The notes: generated from the sequence alone by a model not told the origin. Shown: positions 28,907 through 38,638, numbered from the stretch's first letter. The stretch is 64,000 nt of DNA from Azospirillum sp. (GCA_016124535.1 WGNK01000020.1:62001-126000), one strand, 5' to 3'. A program made the numbers and translations.

Positions 28907-29709
28907 TGGCAATCAACCTCGCGGGCCTGCGACGCCGTGGCGCGCCCCTGGCGCCATTGCGGTCGCTGGTCTACGGCGGTCACGGCGTTGGCAAGACGTC
29001 GTTTGCCGCCAGCGCGCCAAGCCCCGTGTTCCTCTGCGTCGAGGACGGTATCGGCACCCTTGACGTCGACTCGTGGGACTTGGCCAAGGCCAGCTATTCC
29101 GATGTGATGGACGGCATCGGGGCGCTGTACTCCGAGGATCACGGCTACAAGACGGTGGTGGTCGATAGCGCTGACTGGCTGGAGCCCAAGATTTGGGCCG
29201 AAGCCTGTGCCAGGGGCGACGACAAGGGGCCGTGGTCGAGCATTGAAACCCCCGGCTACGGCAAGGGTTATACTGCCGCCACTGACATCTGGCGGGAGGT
29301 CATGGCGGGCCTGGACGCGCTCCGTGTCGAGCGCGGCATGCACGTCATCATCATCGCGCACGCCCAACAAAAGGCGTTCAACTCGCCGGAAACCGAGCCC
29401 TATGACCGATACCAGCCCAAGCTGCACAGCGCGGCGTCCGCTCTAGTCCTGGAGTGGGCCGATCTGGTTCTGTTCTGCTCGTACAGGGTAAGCACCGTAA
29501 AAACCGACGTCGGGTTCAAAAAGAAGCACACCCGCGGTGTCTCTGGTGGTGATCGCATTTTCTACACCAACGAGCGTCCGGCGTGGCTGGCCAAGCAGCG
29601 GTTCAATTTGCCGGACTGCATGAGCCTCGATATCGGCTTCGCCGGGCTGCTGGACCAGATCAACGGTTCTGCCGCTCCCGTTCCGGTCGTTGACGACGCG
29701 GCGGCGTGA
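28906..29709 (+). CDS. phage RecA-like NTP-binding protein (AAA_24 / Sak4-like)
   Basis: 267 residues. Walker A is GGHGVGKTSFAAS near residue 25 and Walker B TVVVDSADWLEP near 85. The later HVIIIAHAQQKAF is the sensor strand of RecA-like ATPases. In phages these proteins act in recombination or as single-strand annealing ATPases. The gene sits directly before DUF669 and PD-(D/E)XK nuclease genes, a common recombination cassette. The start overlaps the previous stop. Confidence 0.82.
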   Translation: MAINLAGLRRRGAPLAPLRSLVYGGHGVGKTSFAASAPSPVFLCVEDGIGTLDVDSWDLAKASYSDVMDGIGALYSEDHGYKTVVVDSADWLEPKIWAEACARGDDKGPWSSIETPGYGKGYTAATDIWREVMAGLDALRVERGMHVIIIAHAQQKAFNSPETEPYDRYQPKLHSAASALVLEWADLVLFCSYRVSTVKTDVGFKKKHTRGVSGGDRIFYTNERPAWLAKQRFNLPDCMSLDIGFAGLLDQINGSAAPVPVVDDAAA

Positions 29710-29801
29710 GTTTCGATCAAATCTTCGCTGACCACGACTTAGACGGCCTGTGGCCGGAAGACCGGGCAGCGGCCGTCGCAATTTGGACTGGAGAGCAAAG
29801 C

Positions 29802-30377
29802 ATGGCAAGACTCGGATCGACATTCAATGCCAATGAAGTAGAGCCGTCGCAAGGCACAGATGTTGTGCCGCCCGGACCCTACGAGCTCCAGATCGTGCAG
29901 AGCGAAATGAAGGACGCAAAAAACAATCCCGGCGCTCAGTACCTGAACCTGGAACTCGACATCCTGTCCGGCCCGTACAAGGGGAGGAAGCTGTTCGACA
30001 ACCTGAACCTGGTCCACCCCAACCAGCAAACCGTCTCGATTGCCGAACGGATACTGTCCGCAATCTGTCATGCTACCGGCACGCTGGTCGTGGACGACAG
30101 CGAACAACTGCACCTGAAGCCCATGATTGCCGATGTGCGGATCAAGCCAGCGGATGGGCAATACGCCGCGCAAAACAAGATCGTGGCATACAAGCCAATC
30201 AGCGGGTTCGCTCCAGCCGCGGGGAGGGCAGCAGCGCAGACGGCCCGCCCTGCGTACCAGCAGAACACGACGCGCGCCGCTGCGCCGGTCAATACGGTCC
30301 CCGTCCAGAATACCCAAGCGCCACCGCCGGCTGCGCGACCGGCAACTGAACGACCGTGGGCTCGTCGGTCCACCTGA
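29802..30377 (+). CDS. DUF669-like phage recombination-associated protein
   Basis: 191 residues when started at the ATG at 29802, which has GGAGAG 8 bases upstream; an upstream GTG at 29706 overlapping the ATPase stop would add 32 residues. The folded part (STFNANEVEPSQGTDVVPPG, LNLELDILSGPYKGRKLFDN) matches DUF669. The C-terminal 60 residues are Ala/Pro/Gln-rich and probably disordered, like the tail of a single-strand DNA binding protein. It lies between the ATPase and the nuclease and probably binds ssDNA during recombination. Confidence 0.72.
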   Translation: MARLGSTFNANEVEPSQGTDVVPPGPYELQIVQSEMKDAKNNPGAQYLNLELDILSGPYKGRKLFDNLNLVHPNQQTVSIAERILSAICHATGTLVVDDSEQLHLKPMIADVRIKPADGQYAAQNKIVAYKPISGFAPAAGRAAAQTARPAYQQNTTRAAAPVNTVPVQNTQAPPPAARPATERPWARRST

Positions 30378-30462
30378 AGTAGCGCGGGCGGCAGCATTCA
30401 GTTTCCAGACCGGCTGCCGCCGCCCGCCCGCCTTTCCACCGTAAGCGCAAAGGCCCGCCAGC

Positions 30463-31395
30463 ATGGCCCCGCTCCCAGAGCGGCGTCAACTGACCGTTGA
30501 CGCCATCTATGCCGCAATAGAGGCCAAGGCCGATAATGGCTACCGGGATCACCTGGGCGCCAGCGTGATCGGCAATAGGTGCAATAGAGCGCTTTGGTAC
30601 ATCTTCCGCTGGGCGACCAGGGCTGCATTCTCCGGCCGGATGCTCCGGTTGTTCGAAACCGGTCAACTCGAAGAAAGCCGGATCGTCAAGAATCTCCGGG
30701 CCGCCGGCATCACAATCCTGCCAGTCGACCCCGACTCCGGCCGTCAGTGGGCGGTCGAGGCGCACGGCGGACACTTCGGCGGATCGATGGATGGCGTCGG
30801 GGTCGGATTTCCCGAGGCGCCGCTAACCTGGCACCTCACGGAAATGAAAACGCACAACGATAAGTCATTCTATAAATTAGTCTGGGAAGGTGTCGAGCTA
30901 TCAAAACCACTACATTACACGCAAATGCAGATTTACATGGAACTGGCCGAAATTGAGCGGGCGATTTACATCGCAGTCAACAAAAATACCGATGAAATTT
31001 ACACCGAGCGGGTAAAGAGGAACCGAAAATTCGCCCGGAGGGCGATCGAGCGGGCAAAGCGCATCATTGATGCGACAGAACCGCCGGCCGGGATCAGCGT
31101 TGACCCGTCTTGGTTTGAGTGCCGTTTCTGCGACCACAATGCAGTCTGCTACGGCGACTCCATGCCCGAGCGCCATTGTCGGTCGTGCCTGTCGTCGTCG
31201 CCGGTCGATGGCGGGTGGTGGTGCGACCGGCACAGCAAGCATCTGTCGCCCAAGGAGCAGCGCGCCGGGTGTCAAAATCACCTGTTCATCCCCGCGCTTA
31301 TCGCCGGGGAGCAAATTGATGCTGATATTGCTGGCCTATGGGTCGAGTATAAACTGAAAGATGGCTCGATCTGGGTTGATGGGGCCGCACCATGA
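30463..31395 (+). CDS. PD-(D/E)XK exonuclease with C-terminal zinc region
   Basis: 310 residues. The N-terminal YRDHLGASVIGNRCNRALWY and the active-site strand TEMKTHNDKSFYKLV (Glu-x-Lys) with HYTQMQIYMELAEI place it in the Cas4/RecB-like exonuclease group. A cysteine-rich tail follows: CRFCDHNAVC, CRSCLSSSP, WWCDRH, GCQNHLF. It probably resects DNA ends for annealing together with the ATPase and DUF669 protein. It overlaps the helicase gene by 4 bases. Confidence 0.85.
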   Translation: MAPLPERRQLTVDAIYAAIEAKADNGYRDHLGASVIGNRCNRALWYIFRWATRAAFSGRMLRLFETGQLEESRIVKNLRAAGITILPVDPDSGRQWAVEAHGGHFGGSMDGVGVGFPEAPLTWHLTEMKTHNDKSFYKLVWEGVELSKPLHYTQMQIYMELAEIERAIYIAVNKNTDEIYTERVKRNRKFARRAIERAKRIIDATEPPAGISVDPSWFECRFCDHNAVCYGDSMPERHCRSCLSSSPVDGGWWCDRHSKHLSPKEQRAGCQNHLFIPALIAGEQIDADIAGLWVEYKLKDGSIWVDGAAP

Positions 31396-32966
31396 TCAAG
31401 TTGCGCCCCTATCAGCAAGACGCAGTAAATTCCCTGTTCCGTTACTTCGAGGAAAACACAGGCAATCCACTGGTTGTGATTCCGACCGGTGGCGGAAAGT
31501 CACTTATCCTTGCCGATTTCATCCGGCGTGCCGTGACGCAATACCCAGGCACACGCATTCTGGTGGTAACGCACGTCAAAGAGTTGATCTCTCAAAATCA
31601 CCAGGAGTTGCTGACCTATTGGCCAATCGCCGATGCCGGGCTCTATTCTGCCGGGCTCCGCAAGCGTGATACTGGGAACGCAATAATCTTTGCCGGGATA
31701 CAGTCTATACACAACAAAGCTTATGATTTGCAATTCTTCGACCTAATTTTGATTGATGAGGCGCATCTGGTGCCGGCAAAAGATGGGGCCAGATATCGCA
31801 CGTTCATCAGAGCAATGCAGTCAATCAATCCAGATCTGAAGATTGCGGGATTTACCGCGACTCCGTTTCGACTTGATAGCGGCATGCTCCACGAAGGTGA
31901 GGATGCAATATTTACCGATATTTGTTACGAAATATCAGTGCTGAGTCTGATTGGCCTGCGGTTTCTTTGCCCTCCCATCTCCATAGCATCGGAGTCTCAG
32001 ATCGACACCAGCCGCGTTCACAGTCGTGGTGGCGAATTTATGGCCGGAGAGCTTGAGCACGCCGCGATGGACCCGTCGTTGGTCATGGCTGTTGCGGCTG
32101 AAATCGTTCGTGAGGGCGATGGCCGAAAAGGCTGGCTCGTGTTTGGCTGCGGCGTCAAGCATTGCGCGATGTTAGCAGGCGCGATCCGCGAGTACGGCGT
32201 GTCGGTTGACGTAATATTTGGCGGCACACCACCAGCGGAACGAGATCGAAAGATTAAGGCATATGAGCGGCAGGAAACCCGATGTCTTGTTTCGATGGGT
32301 GTCCTGACGACTGGATTCAACGCCCGCCACGTCGACCTGATCGCCGTCGTGAGGGCAACAAAGTCGACGGGTCTGTGGATTCAGATCGTCGGGCGCGGGA
32401 CTCGCCTGTTCCCCGGCAAGTCAGACTTCAAGGTGCTCGACTATGGCGGCAATATTCCCAGGCACGGCCCGATCGACGCCCCGATCGTCAAGAGTAAGCC
32501 GAAACAAGACGAGCCAGGCGAGGCCCCAACGAAAGACTGCGCGGCATGCGGAGAAAGCATTCCGATTGGGGCAAGAGCCTGCCCGGCGTGCGGCGCCAGC
32601 ATCGAATTTGAGGGGCCGAAGGTCACGGCCAGGGCTGGCAAGGGCGCCTTGCTGACCTCTCAGATCAGGGCAGAATGGGCGCCGGTCACCGGCGTCAGCT
32701 ACGCGGCGCACTCGAAGGCTGGCTCCCCTGACTCTCTTCGGGTGACCTATCAAATCGGGCTACGGACCCAGCGGGAATGGATTTGCATTGGCCACACAGG
32801 ATTTGCCCGTGAGAAGGCCGTGCGCTGGTGGCAATCCAGGACGGACCGTCCGGCGCCATTTACTGCTGGAGATGCCATAGCAGAATCGGCCCATCTTCGA
32901 CAACCAAAAGAAATCCAGATCAAACCATCTGGGAAATTCACCGAAATCACGGGATACAGATTCTAA
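31392..32966 (+). CDS. SF2 DEAD/DEAH helicase with zinc ribbon
   Basis: 524 residues. Motif I IPTGGGKSLILADF, motif II LILIDEAHLVPA, motif III GFTATPFRL, and motif VI QIVGRGTRLFPGK are visible. After the helicase core comes a four-cysteine zinc ribbon CAACGESIPIGARACPACG. Related SSL2-like helicases occur in many phages with the preceding exonuclease. The first half is lower in GC than the rest of the operon. The stop overlaps the next start (TAATG). Confidence 0.9.
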   Translation: MIKLRPYQQDAVNSLFRYFEENTGNPLVVIPTGGGKSLILADFIRRAVTQYPGTRILVVTHVKELISQNHQELLTYWPIADAGLYSAGLRKRDTGNAIIFAGIQSIHNKAYDLQFFDLILIDEAHLVPAKDGARYRTFIRAMQSINPDLKIAGFTATPFRLDSGMLHEGEDAIFTDICYEISVLSLIGLRFLCPPISIASESQIDTSRVHSRGGEFMAGELEHAAMDPSLVMAVAAEIVREGDGRKGWLVFGCGVKHCAMLAGAIREYGVSVDVIFGGTPPAERDRKIKAYERQETRCLVSMGVLTTGFNARHVDLIAVVRATKSTGLWIQIVGRGTRLFPGKSDFKVLDYGGNIPRHGPIDAPIVKSKPKQDEPGEAPTKDCAACGESIPIGARACPACGASIEFEGPKVTARAGKGALLTSQIRAEWAPVTGVSYAAHSKAGSPDSLRVTYQIGLRTQREWICIGHTGFAREKAVRWWQSRTDRPAPFTAGDAIAESAHLRQPKEIQIKPSGKFTEITGYRF

Positions 32967-33451
32967 TGGAAGAAATACACCCTGATGAGCCATGGGCGCG
33001 ACACAAAGAGTGCGCCAAAGCCGCGCCTGGCTTTGCAATCGAGGCCGCAGCCGAAGAAGCTGGGATGTACCTTGATTGGATAAACAAGACAGATCTCTCC
33101 ACGTTCACTCCAGACGAGTTCATGACGCTGATCTCGGCCATTGCCCACAGAGTGTCGGTCGAAATCTCCATCTACCTCGGTGATGACGTCCCTTTTGACG
33201 TGGGCGCACGGAAGTCTGGCCTCCGTGCGCTGATCGACGACGAAATCCCTTTTTTGATTGCCGCTCGTGACGACGCGCAGGAGCGCGCGGCGATTATGGA
33301 ATTCGACGGGAATGTGTCGAGATCGCTTGCTGAGCAGCGAGCGATCGACGCCCTGCCTGCGCGGTATTTACTCTTTTTGAATCAAGCTGGTGGGCCATGG
33401 TCGCTATCCCCCCTTTCGACGCCACCAAAGTTGCCCCCACCAGAGCCATAG
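32966..33451 (+). CDS. DUF6511-like phage protein
   Basis: 161 residues starting at the ATG overlapping the helicase stop. EEAGMYLDWINKTDLSTFTP with DEFMTLISAIAH resembles DUF6511 proteins found in phage replication regions. It overlaps the primase-helicase gene by 55 bases in another frame. No catalytic motif seen; role unknown. Confidence 0.6.
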   Translation: MEEIHPDEPWARHKECAKAAPGFAIEAAAEEAGMYLDWINKTDLSTFTPDEFMTLISAIAHRVSVEISIYLGDDVPFDVGARKSGLRALIDDEIPFLIAARDDAQERAAIMEFDGNVSRSLAEQRAIDALPARYLLFLNQAGGPWSLSPLSTPPKLPPPEP

Positions 33452-35730
33452 ACCTCTCCGAACGCAATGCCGAGTATCGCCAGCAAGCGTTAGATGGTGC
33501 ACTAGACGACATCCGGTCAGCCCCAAGAGGCACGCGCAATATTGCGATGACGGGCGCTGCGGTCATCTTCGGTAAGCAGGTTGGCGGCGGATACCTGGAT
33601 TACAACGATGCGGCGAGGAAGCTTGCTGCCGCGGGCGCCGAAGCGGGCATGCTGCCATACGAGTATGGGCCGACGATCAAGGGGCAGCTTGCATGGGGTA
33701 TGGCACGTCCCTGGGAGGATCAGGACGAGGATGCGCCGGCCCACCGGTCGCCGAAGGCGAGTCACCGGGCTGCACCGACAAACGCGGTGGCGCTCGATGC
33801 AGAGAGCGAGCAAAAAGCGGCATCCGCGGTTGCGCTCTACGAAGGGTCCGGCCCGGTCGCCGGAACTCGCGCGGTTGATTACCTGGCCCGTCGCGGGATC
33901 ACGGCTATCCCGGACAAGGCGCGCTACTCGACCACGTTCAACGGGCTGGTGCTGCCGATCACACAGCCTGACGGCACCATAACCGCGGTCCAGAAAATTC
34001 CGATCGGCACTGACCTGGCCCGAGGCAAGAAGACGACCAATGGGCCTATGGGTGACGGCGCCTTTGTGATTCCCGGCGCCGGCCCGGCAACTGTTGCGCT
34101 CGACGGTCCGGAAGATGCCATGGTGGCGCACCAAGCGACGGGCTGGCGTTGCCTGGCAATGCTTGGAAAGGGGCGCATGGTGCGCGCTATCGCTCACATG
34201 GCGGAGGGCGAGCACCTGATCATAGTCCGGGACAATGACCCGGAGGACGGCCCCGAGTACGTCAAGGCTATCGCCGCCGCCGACCAGGCTGGCGTGATCG
34301 TCACGATCCTTGAGCCCCCCGGCGGCGCGAAGGACTGCAACGATGTTCTGCTCGACCAGGGCCTGGCGGTGGTCAGGGAATGGCTAGAGCGCCCACTCCA
34401 GCGGGCTGCCGAGCTGGCTCGCGCGGAAGCCGCAGATGACGACATCGAGCCGCCGACCGATGGCGGGCCGCCAATCCTGCCGGAGCCCCAAGGGCTGCTG
34501 CGCGAGATCCGGGACCACATCGTGGCCACCACGATCTACCAGCACCCCACCCTCGCCCTGGGCGCCGCCCTGGCGATCCTGGCATCGGTGGCTGGGCGAC
34601 GGTACTCCTACGATCACAACATCCGACCGAACCTATACATCATCGGCCTCGCGCCATCATCATCCGGCAAGGGGTCGGCGATCGATGCGGTAGAGCGCAT
34701 TCTGAGCGAGTCCGGGTTTGACTCCCTCCTGGCTGGCAAGGAGCCGGCCAGCGGCGCCGCCGTGATCAGCCGGATCATGGCCCATCCCGTGTCGACCTAC
34801 GTGATGGATGAGATCGGCATGTTGCTGTCCGCCCTATCCGACCCCAGGGCCAGCCAGCACCTAAAGGAAATCACCAAGGTGCTGACCGAGCTTTACACCA
34901 AGTCGGACGGCCGGTTCGCGGACAAAGATCGCGCCATGCGCGATACCACGCCGACCAGAGTGGTTCTTCAGCCGAGCTTGACTATCTACGGCATTGCCGC
35001 GGCGGTCCATGTCTGGAACTCGATCACCCCGGATAATGTCCGCGACGGTTCGCTGGCCCGGTTCCTGGTCCTCGAAACGCCAACGTCATTCCCGATGCCG
35101 GTCCGGCACAGAAAGTCGCGAGACACCCCCGACGCGATCAAGGCGGCGCTGCAGGCCATCCAGCACTTCGGGCGTGATCCGGAGGCCGGGAACTTGGCTG
35201 GAATCGGGGCAAATACCGCGCCAAGCTTGCGAGAGGTCCATGCCACCGAAGAAGTGGACCAACGGTTCTGGGATTTAATGGTGGAAGAAGTCGAGCTGAA
35301 ACGCCGGCACGAAGTCTCCGGCCTGTCGGCGATCTATGGCCGGATGGTCGAGCAATCCAAAAAGCTGGCGCTGATCCACGCGATCGGCCGCGATCCAACC
35401 GGAATGATTGAAATGGTCGACGCGGCCTGGGCCATCACCACGGTCCGCCTGCTGATCGATCGGATGGTGGGCAACATGACCAAGCATGTCGCCCGGAACG
35501 AACGGGAAAAATTGAGCCAGGAGGTCCTGGCCATCATCCGCTCTAGCGGCAAGACGGGAATGGCAAAAAATAGAATAACGGACAAAACAAGGCATCTTAA
35601 AGTGTCAGAACGAAACGAGATTTTAAGTGACCTGCTAGAGTCCGGGAAGGTGGCCACAGAGGCGGTTTGCACGTCATCGCGCGGACCGAAATCACAGGTA
35701 TTTGTTGCTGTCAATAAAAAAACAAGGTGA
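33397..35730 (+). CDS. Toprim primase fused to DUF3987 helicase-like ATPase
   Basis: 777 residues, the likely replicative primase-helicase. The middle holds a Toprim domain: ATVALDGPEDAMVAHQATGW then HLIIVRDNDPEDG near residue 285. The C-terminal half is a DUF3987 ATPase with Walker A LAPSSSGKGSAID and Walker B TYVMDEIGMLL, followed by an HTH-like end (TDKTRHLKVSERNEILSDLL). The start is probably the ATG at 33397, although this overlaps the previous gene. It is followed by an AT-rich, iteron-bearing region, as expected near an origin. Confidence 0.85.
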   Translation: MVAIPPFDATKVAPTRAIDLSERNAEYRQQALDGALDDIRSAPRGTRNIAMTGAAVIFGKQVGGGYLDYNDAARKLAAAGAEAGMLPYEYGPTIKGQLAWGMARPWEDQDEDAPAHRSPKASHRAAPTNAVALDAESEQKAASAVALYEGSGPVAGTRAVDYLARRGITAIPDKARYSTTFNGLVLPITQPDGTITAVQKIPIGTDLARGKKTTNGPMGDGAFVIPGAGPATVALDGPEDAMVAHQATGWRCLAMLGKGRMVRAIAHMAEGEHLIIVRDNDPEDGPEYVKAIAAADQAGVIVTILEPPGGAKDCNDVLLDQGLAVVREWLERPLQRAAELARAEAADDDIEPPTDGGPPILPEPQGLLREIRDHIVATTIYQHPTLALGAALAILASVAGRRYSYDHNIRPNLYIIGLAPSSSGKGSAIDAVERILSESGFDSLLAGKEPASGAAVISRIMAHPVSTYVMDEIGMLLSALSDPRASQHLKEITKVLTELYTKSDGRFADKDRAMRDTTPTRVVLQPSLTIYGIAAAVHVWNSITPDNVRDGSLARFLVLETPTSFPMPVRHRKSRDTPDAIKAALQAIQHFGRDPEAGNLAGIGANTAPSLREVHATEEVDQRFWDLMVEEVELKRRHEVSGLSAIYGRMVEQSKKLALIHAIGRDPTGMIEMVDAAWAITTVRLLIDRMVGNMTKHVARNEREKLSQEVLAIIRSSGKTGMAKNRITDKTRHLKVSERNEILSDLLESGKVATEAVCTSSRGPKSQVFVAVNKKTR

Positions 35731-36079
35731 AACCGGACTTTTTCGAAAAACACTAGTTTCGCAACTAGTTTCGGTTAAAATGCGGAGCAATATCAATGTC
35801 TTGGGAATTAGGTGTATAAGTGCAGCCGGGTGCCTCTATCTAATCCTAAAGTAGGGCATGCGTAATATCATAACTGATAGATATATCCCATTTTGAGCGC
35901 GAGCCGGCACACCTTGACACCAGTTTCCTAACATATTGATATATATATATAATATGATAGAAACTAGTTGCGAAACTAGCCGTAAATAGGTTGAAATCAG
36001 GATCACTATATTTTTAAGATCGCAGTTAGCTAAAATACCGAACAAATGTCACACAAAAAACAAGTTAGGAGTCTAAGCA
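35731..36079. repeat. AT-rich region with a 20-bp inverted repeat; candidate replication origin
   Basis: No gene is supported here. CTAGTTTCGCAACTAGTTTC at 35753-35772 recurs exactly inverted at 35960-35979. Each copy contains CTAGTTTC twice, 12 bases apart, like iterons. Between them lies very AT-rich DNA with an (AT)n run near 35940-35955. The block lies between the primase-helicase and a RecD-like helicase. Position, low GC and repeats together suggest the phage replication origin or a replication-protein binding site. Confidence 0.5.
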
Positions 36080-37429
36080 ATGCCCAGATTGACCGACGAG
36101 CAAGCCCGCGCCATGGGCGTTTTGACCGCGGCAGTGGCCGGAAGGCAATGGTGTGTTTTGGAGGGGTATGCAGGCACAGGGAAAACGACACTGATCACCG
36201 AATTTGCCAAGCACTACGGCGACAAAATTGTGCTAACTGCGCCGACAAACAAAGCCGTCAAGGTATTGCGGGAAAAGGCGCGAGTTGCAGGATTGTCCTG
36301 CGACTGCACTACGATCTATAAGTTACTTGGGGTTCGGCCTGGAAATACAGACGAAAATCGAGCGCTTAAAAAAGAGGGTCCGGACGGGTCTGCGCCATAT
36401 GACGTTATCGTCATCGATGAGTGCTCTATGGTGCCCGCCGAACTGAATGGCTACCTGCAGAAGGCGATCCGGGGCAAGTCGGTGATCTTCGTCGGCGACC
36501 CGAAGCAATTGCCGCCGGTCCAGGAGGAATTATCTCAGACCTTCATGCTCAGGACTAAGGCCGTCCTATCGACCATCATGCGTCAGCGTGAGGATAATCC
36601 CATCATCTCGTTGACCGCGGACCTGCGGAGCCAGATCGATGGCGGCATGCCAGATATGTCCGTATTCCACCCGGCGGAAGGCAATGACGGCGTAGGCATG
36701 TATCAACCAGGCAGCGACTTACAATCATGGCTGGTCGATGCCTTCATGGACCCGGAATTCGCAAAGGACAATGATAACTTCCGTTATCTGGCGTGGACTA
36801 ACGGCACCGTAAATGCGGTCAATAAATTCGTCCGCGGAAAGATATATGGCGAGAATGCTGACCGCTTTTTGGTTGGGGAGCGGCTGCTATTCCGAAAGCC
36901 GGTCTTCGATGAGCTGGCCGGGCGTAGCATTGTGGTTTTCAGCACTGACGAGGAAGCGGTAGTTAAGAAAATCACGATCAGCCACATGATCACGCCATCA
37001 AAAGGATTCGACCCAAAGTACGATCCGCACGGCTTGCCCGTGTTTGAGCGGGGACAACCGGCATTTCATCAGACCCTCGACGTGCCAAAGATTAAGGTTT
37101 GGGCTCTGCACATGGAAACGGATGATGGCCGGGAAGGTGTGGCCACGGTTGTTCATGAGGACGACGCGAAACTCTATAGTGAAGTTGAGCAATTCATCAA
37201 GGGAGTGGCCAGAGAACATCGGGAGATGTGGCCGTTTTATTTCTGGTTCATGGAGCGGTTCGCTGAAGTACAGCCAGTCTATGCCATGACTGTGCATCGA
37301 TCGCAGGGAAGTACATTTGATACCGTATTTATTGACCTTCTTGACATCGCAAAGAATCGGAACCGCGTCGAAATGCTCAAGCTGCTCTACGTCGCCGCAA
37401 GCCGGCCAAGGCGGTTCTTGGTGTTCTGA
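36080..37429 (+). CDS. RecD/Dda-like SF1 DNA helicase
   Basis: 449 residues. Motif I is LEGYAGTGKTTLITEFAKH, motif II VIVIDECSMVP, motif III VIFVGDPKQLPPV, motif IV region LSTIMRQRED, motif V AMTVHRSQGSTFDTVFID and motif VI LLYVAASRPRRF. This is the layout of T4 Dda and RecD2-type 5'-3' helicases. It probably serves replication initiation or fork progression from the adjacent AT-rich region. Its reading frame starts 44 bases after a low-GC TTTTTAAGAT patch. Confidence 0.9.
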   Translation: MPRLTDEQARAMGVLTAAVAGRQWCVLEGYAGTGKTTLITEFAKHYGDKIVLTAPTNKAVKVLREKARVAGLSCDCTTIYKLLGVRPGNTDENRALKKEGPDGSAPYDVIVIDECSMVPAELNGYLQKAIRGKSVIFVGDPKQLPPVQEELSQTFMLRTKAVLSTIMRQREDNPIISLTADLRSQIDGGMPDMSVFHPAEGNDGVGMYQPGSDLQSWLVDAFMDPEFAKDNDNFRYLAWTNGTVNAVNKFVRGKIYGENADRFLVGERLLFRKPVFDELAGRSIVVFSTDEEAVVKKITISHMITPSKGFDPKYDPHGLPVFERGQPAFHQTLDVPKIKVWALHMETDDGREGVATVVHEDDAKLYSEVEQFIKGVAREHREMWPFYFWFMERFAEVQPVYAMTVHRSQGSTFDTVFIDLLDIAKNRNRVEMLKLLYVAASRPRRFLVF

Positions 37430-37466
37430 CGTGAGTGGGGACGACTTGCGGCCAGCTGTTCAAAAA

Positions 37467-37519
37467 TACCCTATTTGGAGCTTTTTACGATTGACAGTGG
37501 CCAAATAGAGTGCAACATG
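37467..37519 (+). promoter_or_regulatory. middle promoter with two operators
   Basis: TACCCTATTTGGAGC (37467-37481), a T-rich 9-base spacer, TTGACA (37491-37496), then TGGCCAAATAGAGTG (37498-37512). This repeats the architecture of the early leftward promoter. The -10 box is weak (AACATG or CAACAT). It would drive the block beginning at 37563. Confidence 0.55.
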
Positions 37520-37562
37520 GCGTTGACCGTCGCCGGGGGTGCCCCATCACAGGGACATCGCC

Positions 37563-37763
37563 ATGTTGCAGACCAAGGGGCCCGCTCTGATGGCCCGGAG
37601 AACTCAAAGAACCCCGCCGCCATTCTCCGGTGACGAGCATTGCCGCTTCTGTGGTGAGCTACTGCACGGCCAGCCGTGGGGCACCATGGTGGCTTTGTGC
37701 GGCGGGTCGTGGACTCATTTCACCTGCCTGGCAGAGAGCTGCCAGCCGAAGGTGGTGTCATGA
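37563..37763 (+). CDS. small zinc-binding phage protein
   Basis: 66 residues; ATG at 37563 with AGGGA 8 bases upstream (an internal ATG at 37590 is possible). The pattern EHCRFCGELLHGQPWGTMVA then LCGGSWTHFTCLAESC offers four or more Cys/His ligands and suggests a zinc finger. First gene after the operator pair. Its stop overlaps the RuvC-like start. Confidence 0.6.
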   Translation: MLQTKGPALMARRTQRTPPPFSGDEHCRFCGELLHGQPWGTMVALCGGSWTHFTCLAESCQPKVVS

Positions 37764-38224
37764 CCGGAAACATCTTAGCGCTCGATCTCGGCTCAAGGAT
37801 GGGCTGGGCGATCAGAGCCTCGGGGCGCATCACCAGCGGCACGATCGAGTTCAAGCCAGCCCGCTTCGAGGGCGGCGGCATGCGCTACCTTCGATTCCGG
37901 CGATGGCTTGAGGAAATTTTCGTCACGGCCGGCGTTGGCGAGGTGCGCTTCGAGGAAGTCCGGAGCCATGCCGGAGTGGACGCTGCGCATGCCTATGGCG
38001 GATTCCTGGCGAGCCTTACGGACTGGTGCGAGGCCAACCACGTCCCCTACAGCGGCGTCCCTGTCGGCACCATCAAGAGGCACGCGACCGGCAAAGGGAA
38101 CGCAGGAAAGGCCGCGATGATCGATGCGATGACGCGCCGGGGGCACCTGCCCGGCGACGACAACGAGGCCGACGCGCTGGCCATCCTGCACTGGGCGATC
38201 GAGGCCGGCGGGGCAGCGCCATGA
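37760..38224 (+). CDS. RuvC-like Holliday junction nuclease
   Basis: 154 residues with an RNase H fold. The acidic residues appear in order: Asp in ILALDLGSRMGWA, Glu in VRFEEVRSHAG, and the C-terminal DDNEADALAILHW. Phage RuvC-like enzymes resolve branched DNA before packaging, which fits its place between replication and terminase genes. The start overlaps the zinc-protein stop (ATGA). Confidence 0.82.
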   Translation: MTGNILALDLGSRMGWAIRASGRITSGTIEFKPARFEGGGMRYLRFRRWLEEIFVTAGVGEVRFEEVRSHAGVDAAHAYGGFLASLTDWCEANHVPYSGVPVGTIKRHATGKGNAGKAAMIDAMTRRGHLPGDDNEADALAILHWAIEAGGAAP

Positions 38225-38610
38225 TCTACCTCGCATCGAACTATTCGAACCACCCGGACGGCCTGGATGCCGCCTACGACATGGTGGTCGCCGAAGCGGT
38301 GCGCCTGGCTGCCGTTGGTGTCCCCCTGATCTCGCCGATCGTCCATTGGCACCCAGTCGCCAAAGCGCATGGGCTGCCGACCCAAGCGGCGTTCTGGGAG
38401 GCGCAGAACAAGCCACTGGCCTTTGCCTGCTGCGCCATGGTCGAGCTGCGTGGGCCGTCCTGGCGGCACTCCAAGGGGCTCAGAGCGGAGCGGCAGTGGT
38501 TCCGGAATTGGCGCCGGACCATCCTCCTGTTCGAGCCTGGCGACGAGGACATGCCGGCGGTGGCCCGGGATTACTGGCTGAACTGGATGATGATGGTGGG
38601 CGGGCGGTAG
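38221..38610 (+). CDS. DUF1937 family protein
   Basis: 129 residues. IYLASNYSNHPDGLDAAYDM, LISPIVHWHPVAKAHGLP and the CCAMVELRGPSWRHSKGLRA stretch match DUF1937, a family related to nucleoside 2-deoxyribosyltransferase-like folds and common in phages. It may act on nucleotides; no activity is established. The start overlaps the RuvC-like stop. Confidence 0.72.
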   Translation: MIYLASNYSNHPDGLDAAYDMVVAEAVRLAAVGVPLISPIVHWHPVAKAHGLPTQAAFWEAQNKPLAFACCAMVELRGPSWRHSKGLRAERQWFRNWRRTILLFEPGDEDMPAVARDYWLNWMMMVGGR

Positions 38611-38638
38611 CGCACTGCCACCCCTCGCTGCCGTCCCT

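Noticed and set aside
35836..36045. 69-residue minus-strand hydrophobic ORF in the AT-rich region
   Set aside because: It lies over the iteron and (AT)n sequence, has no ribosome site, and its hydrophobicity follows from AT-rich codons.
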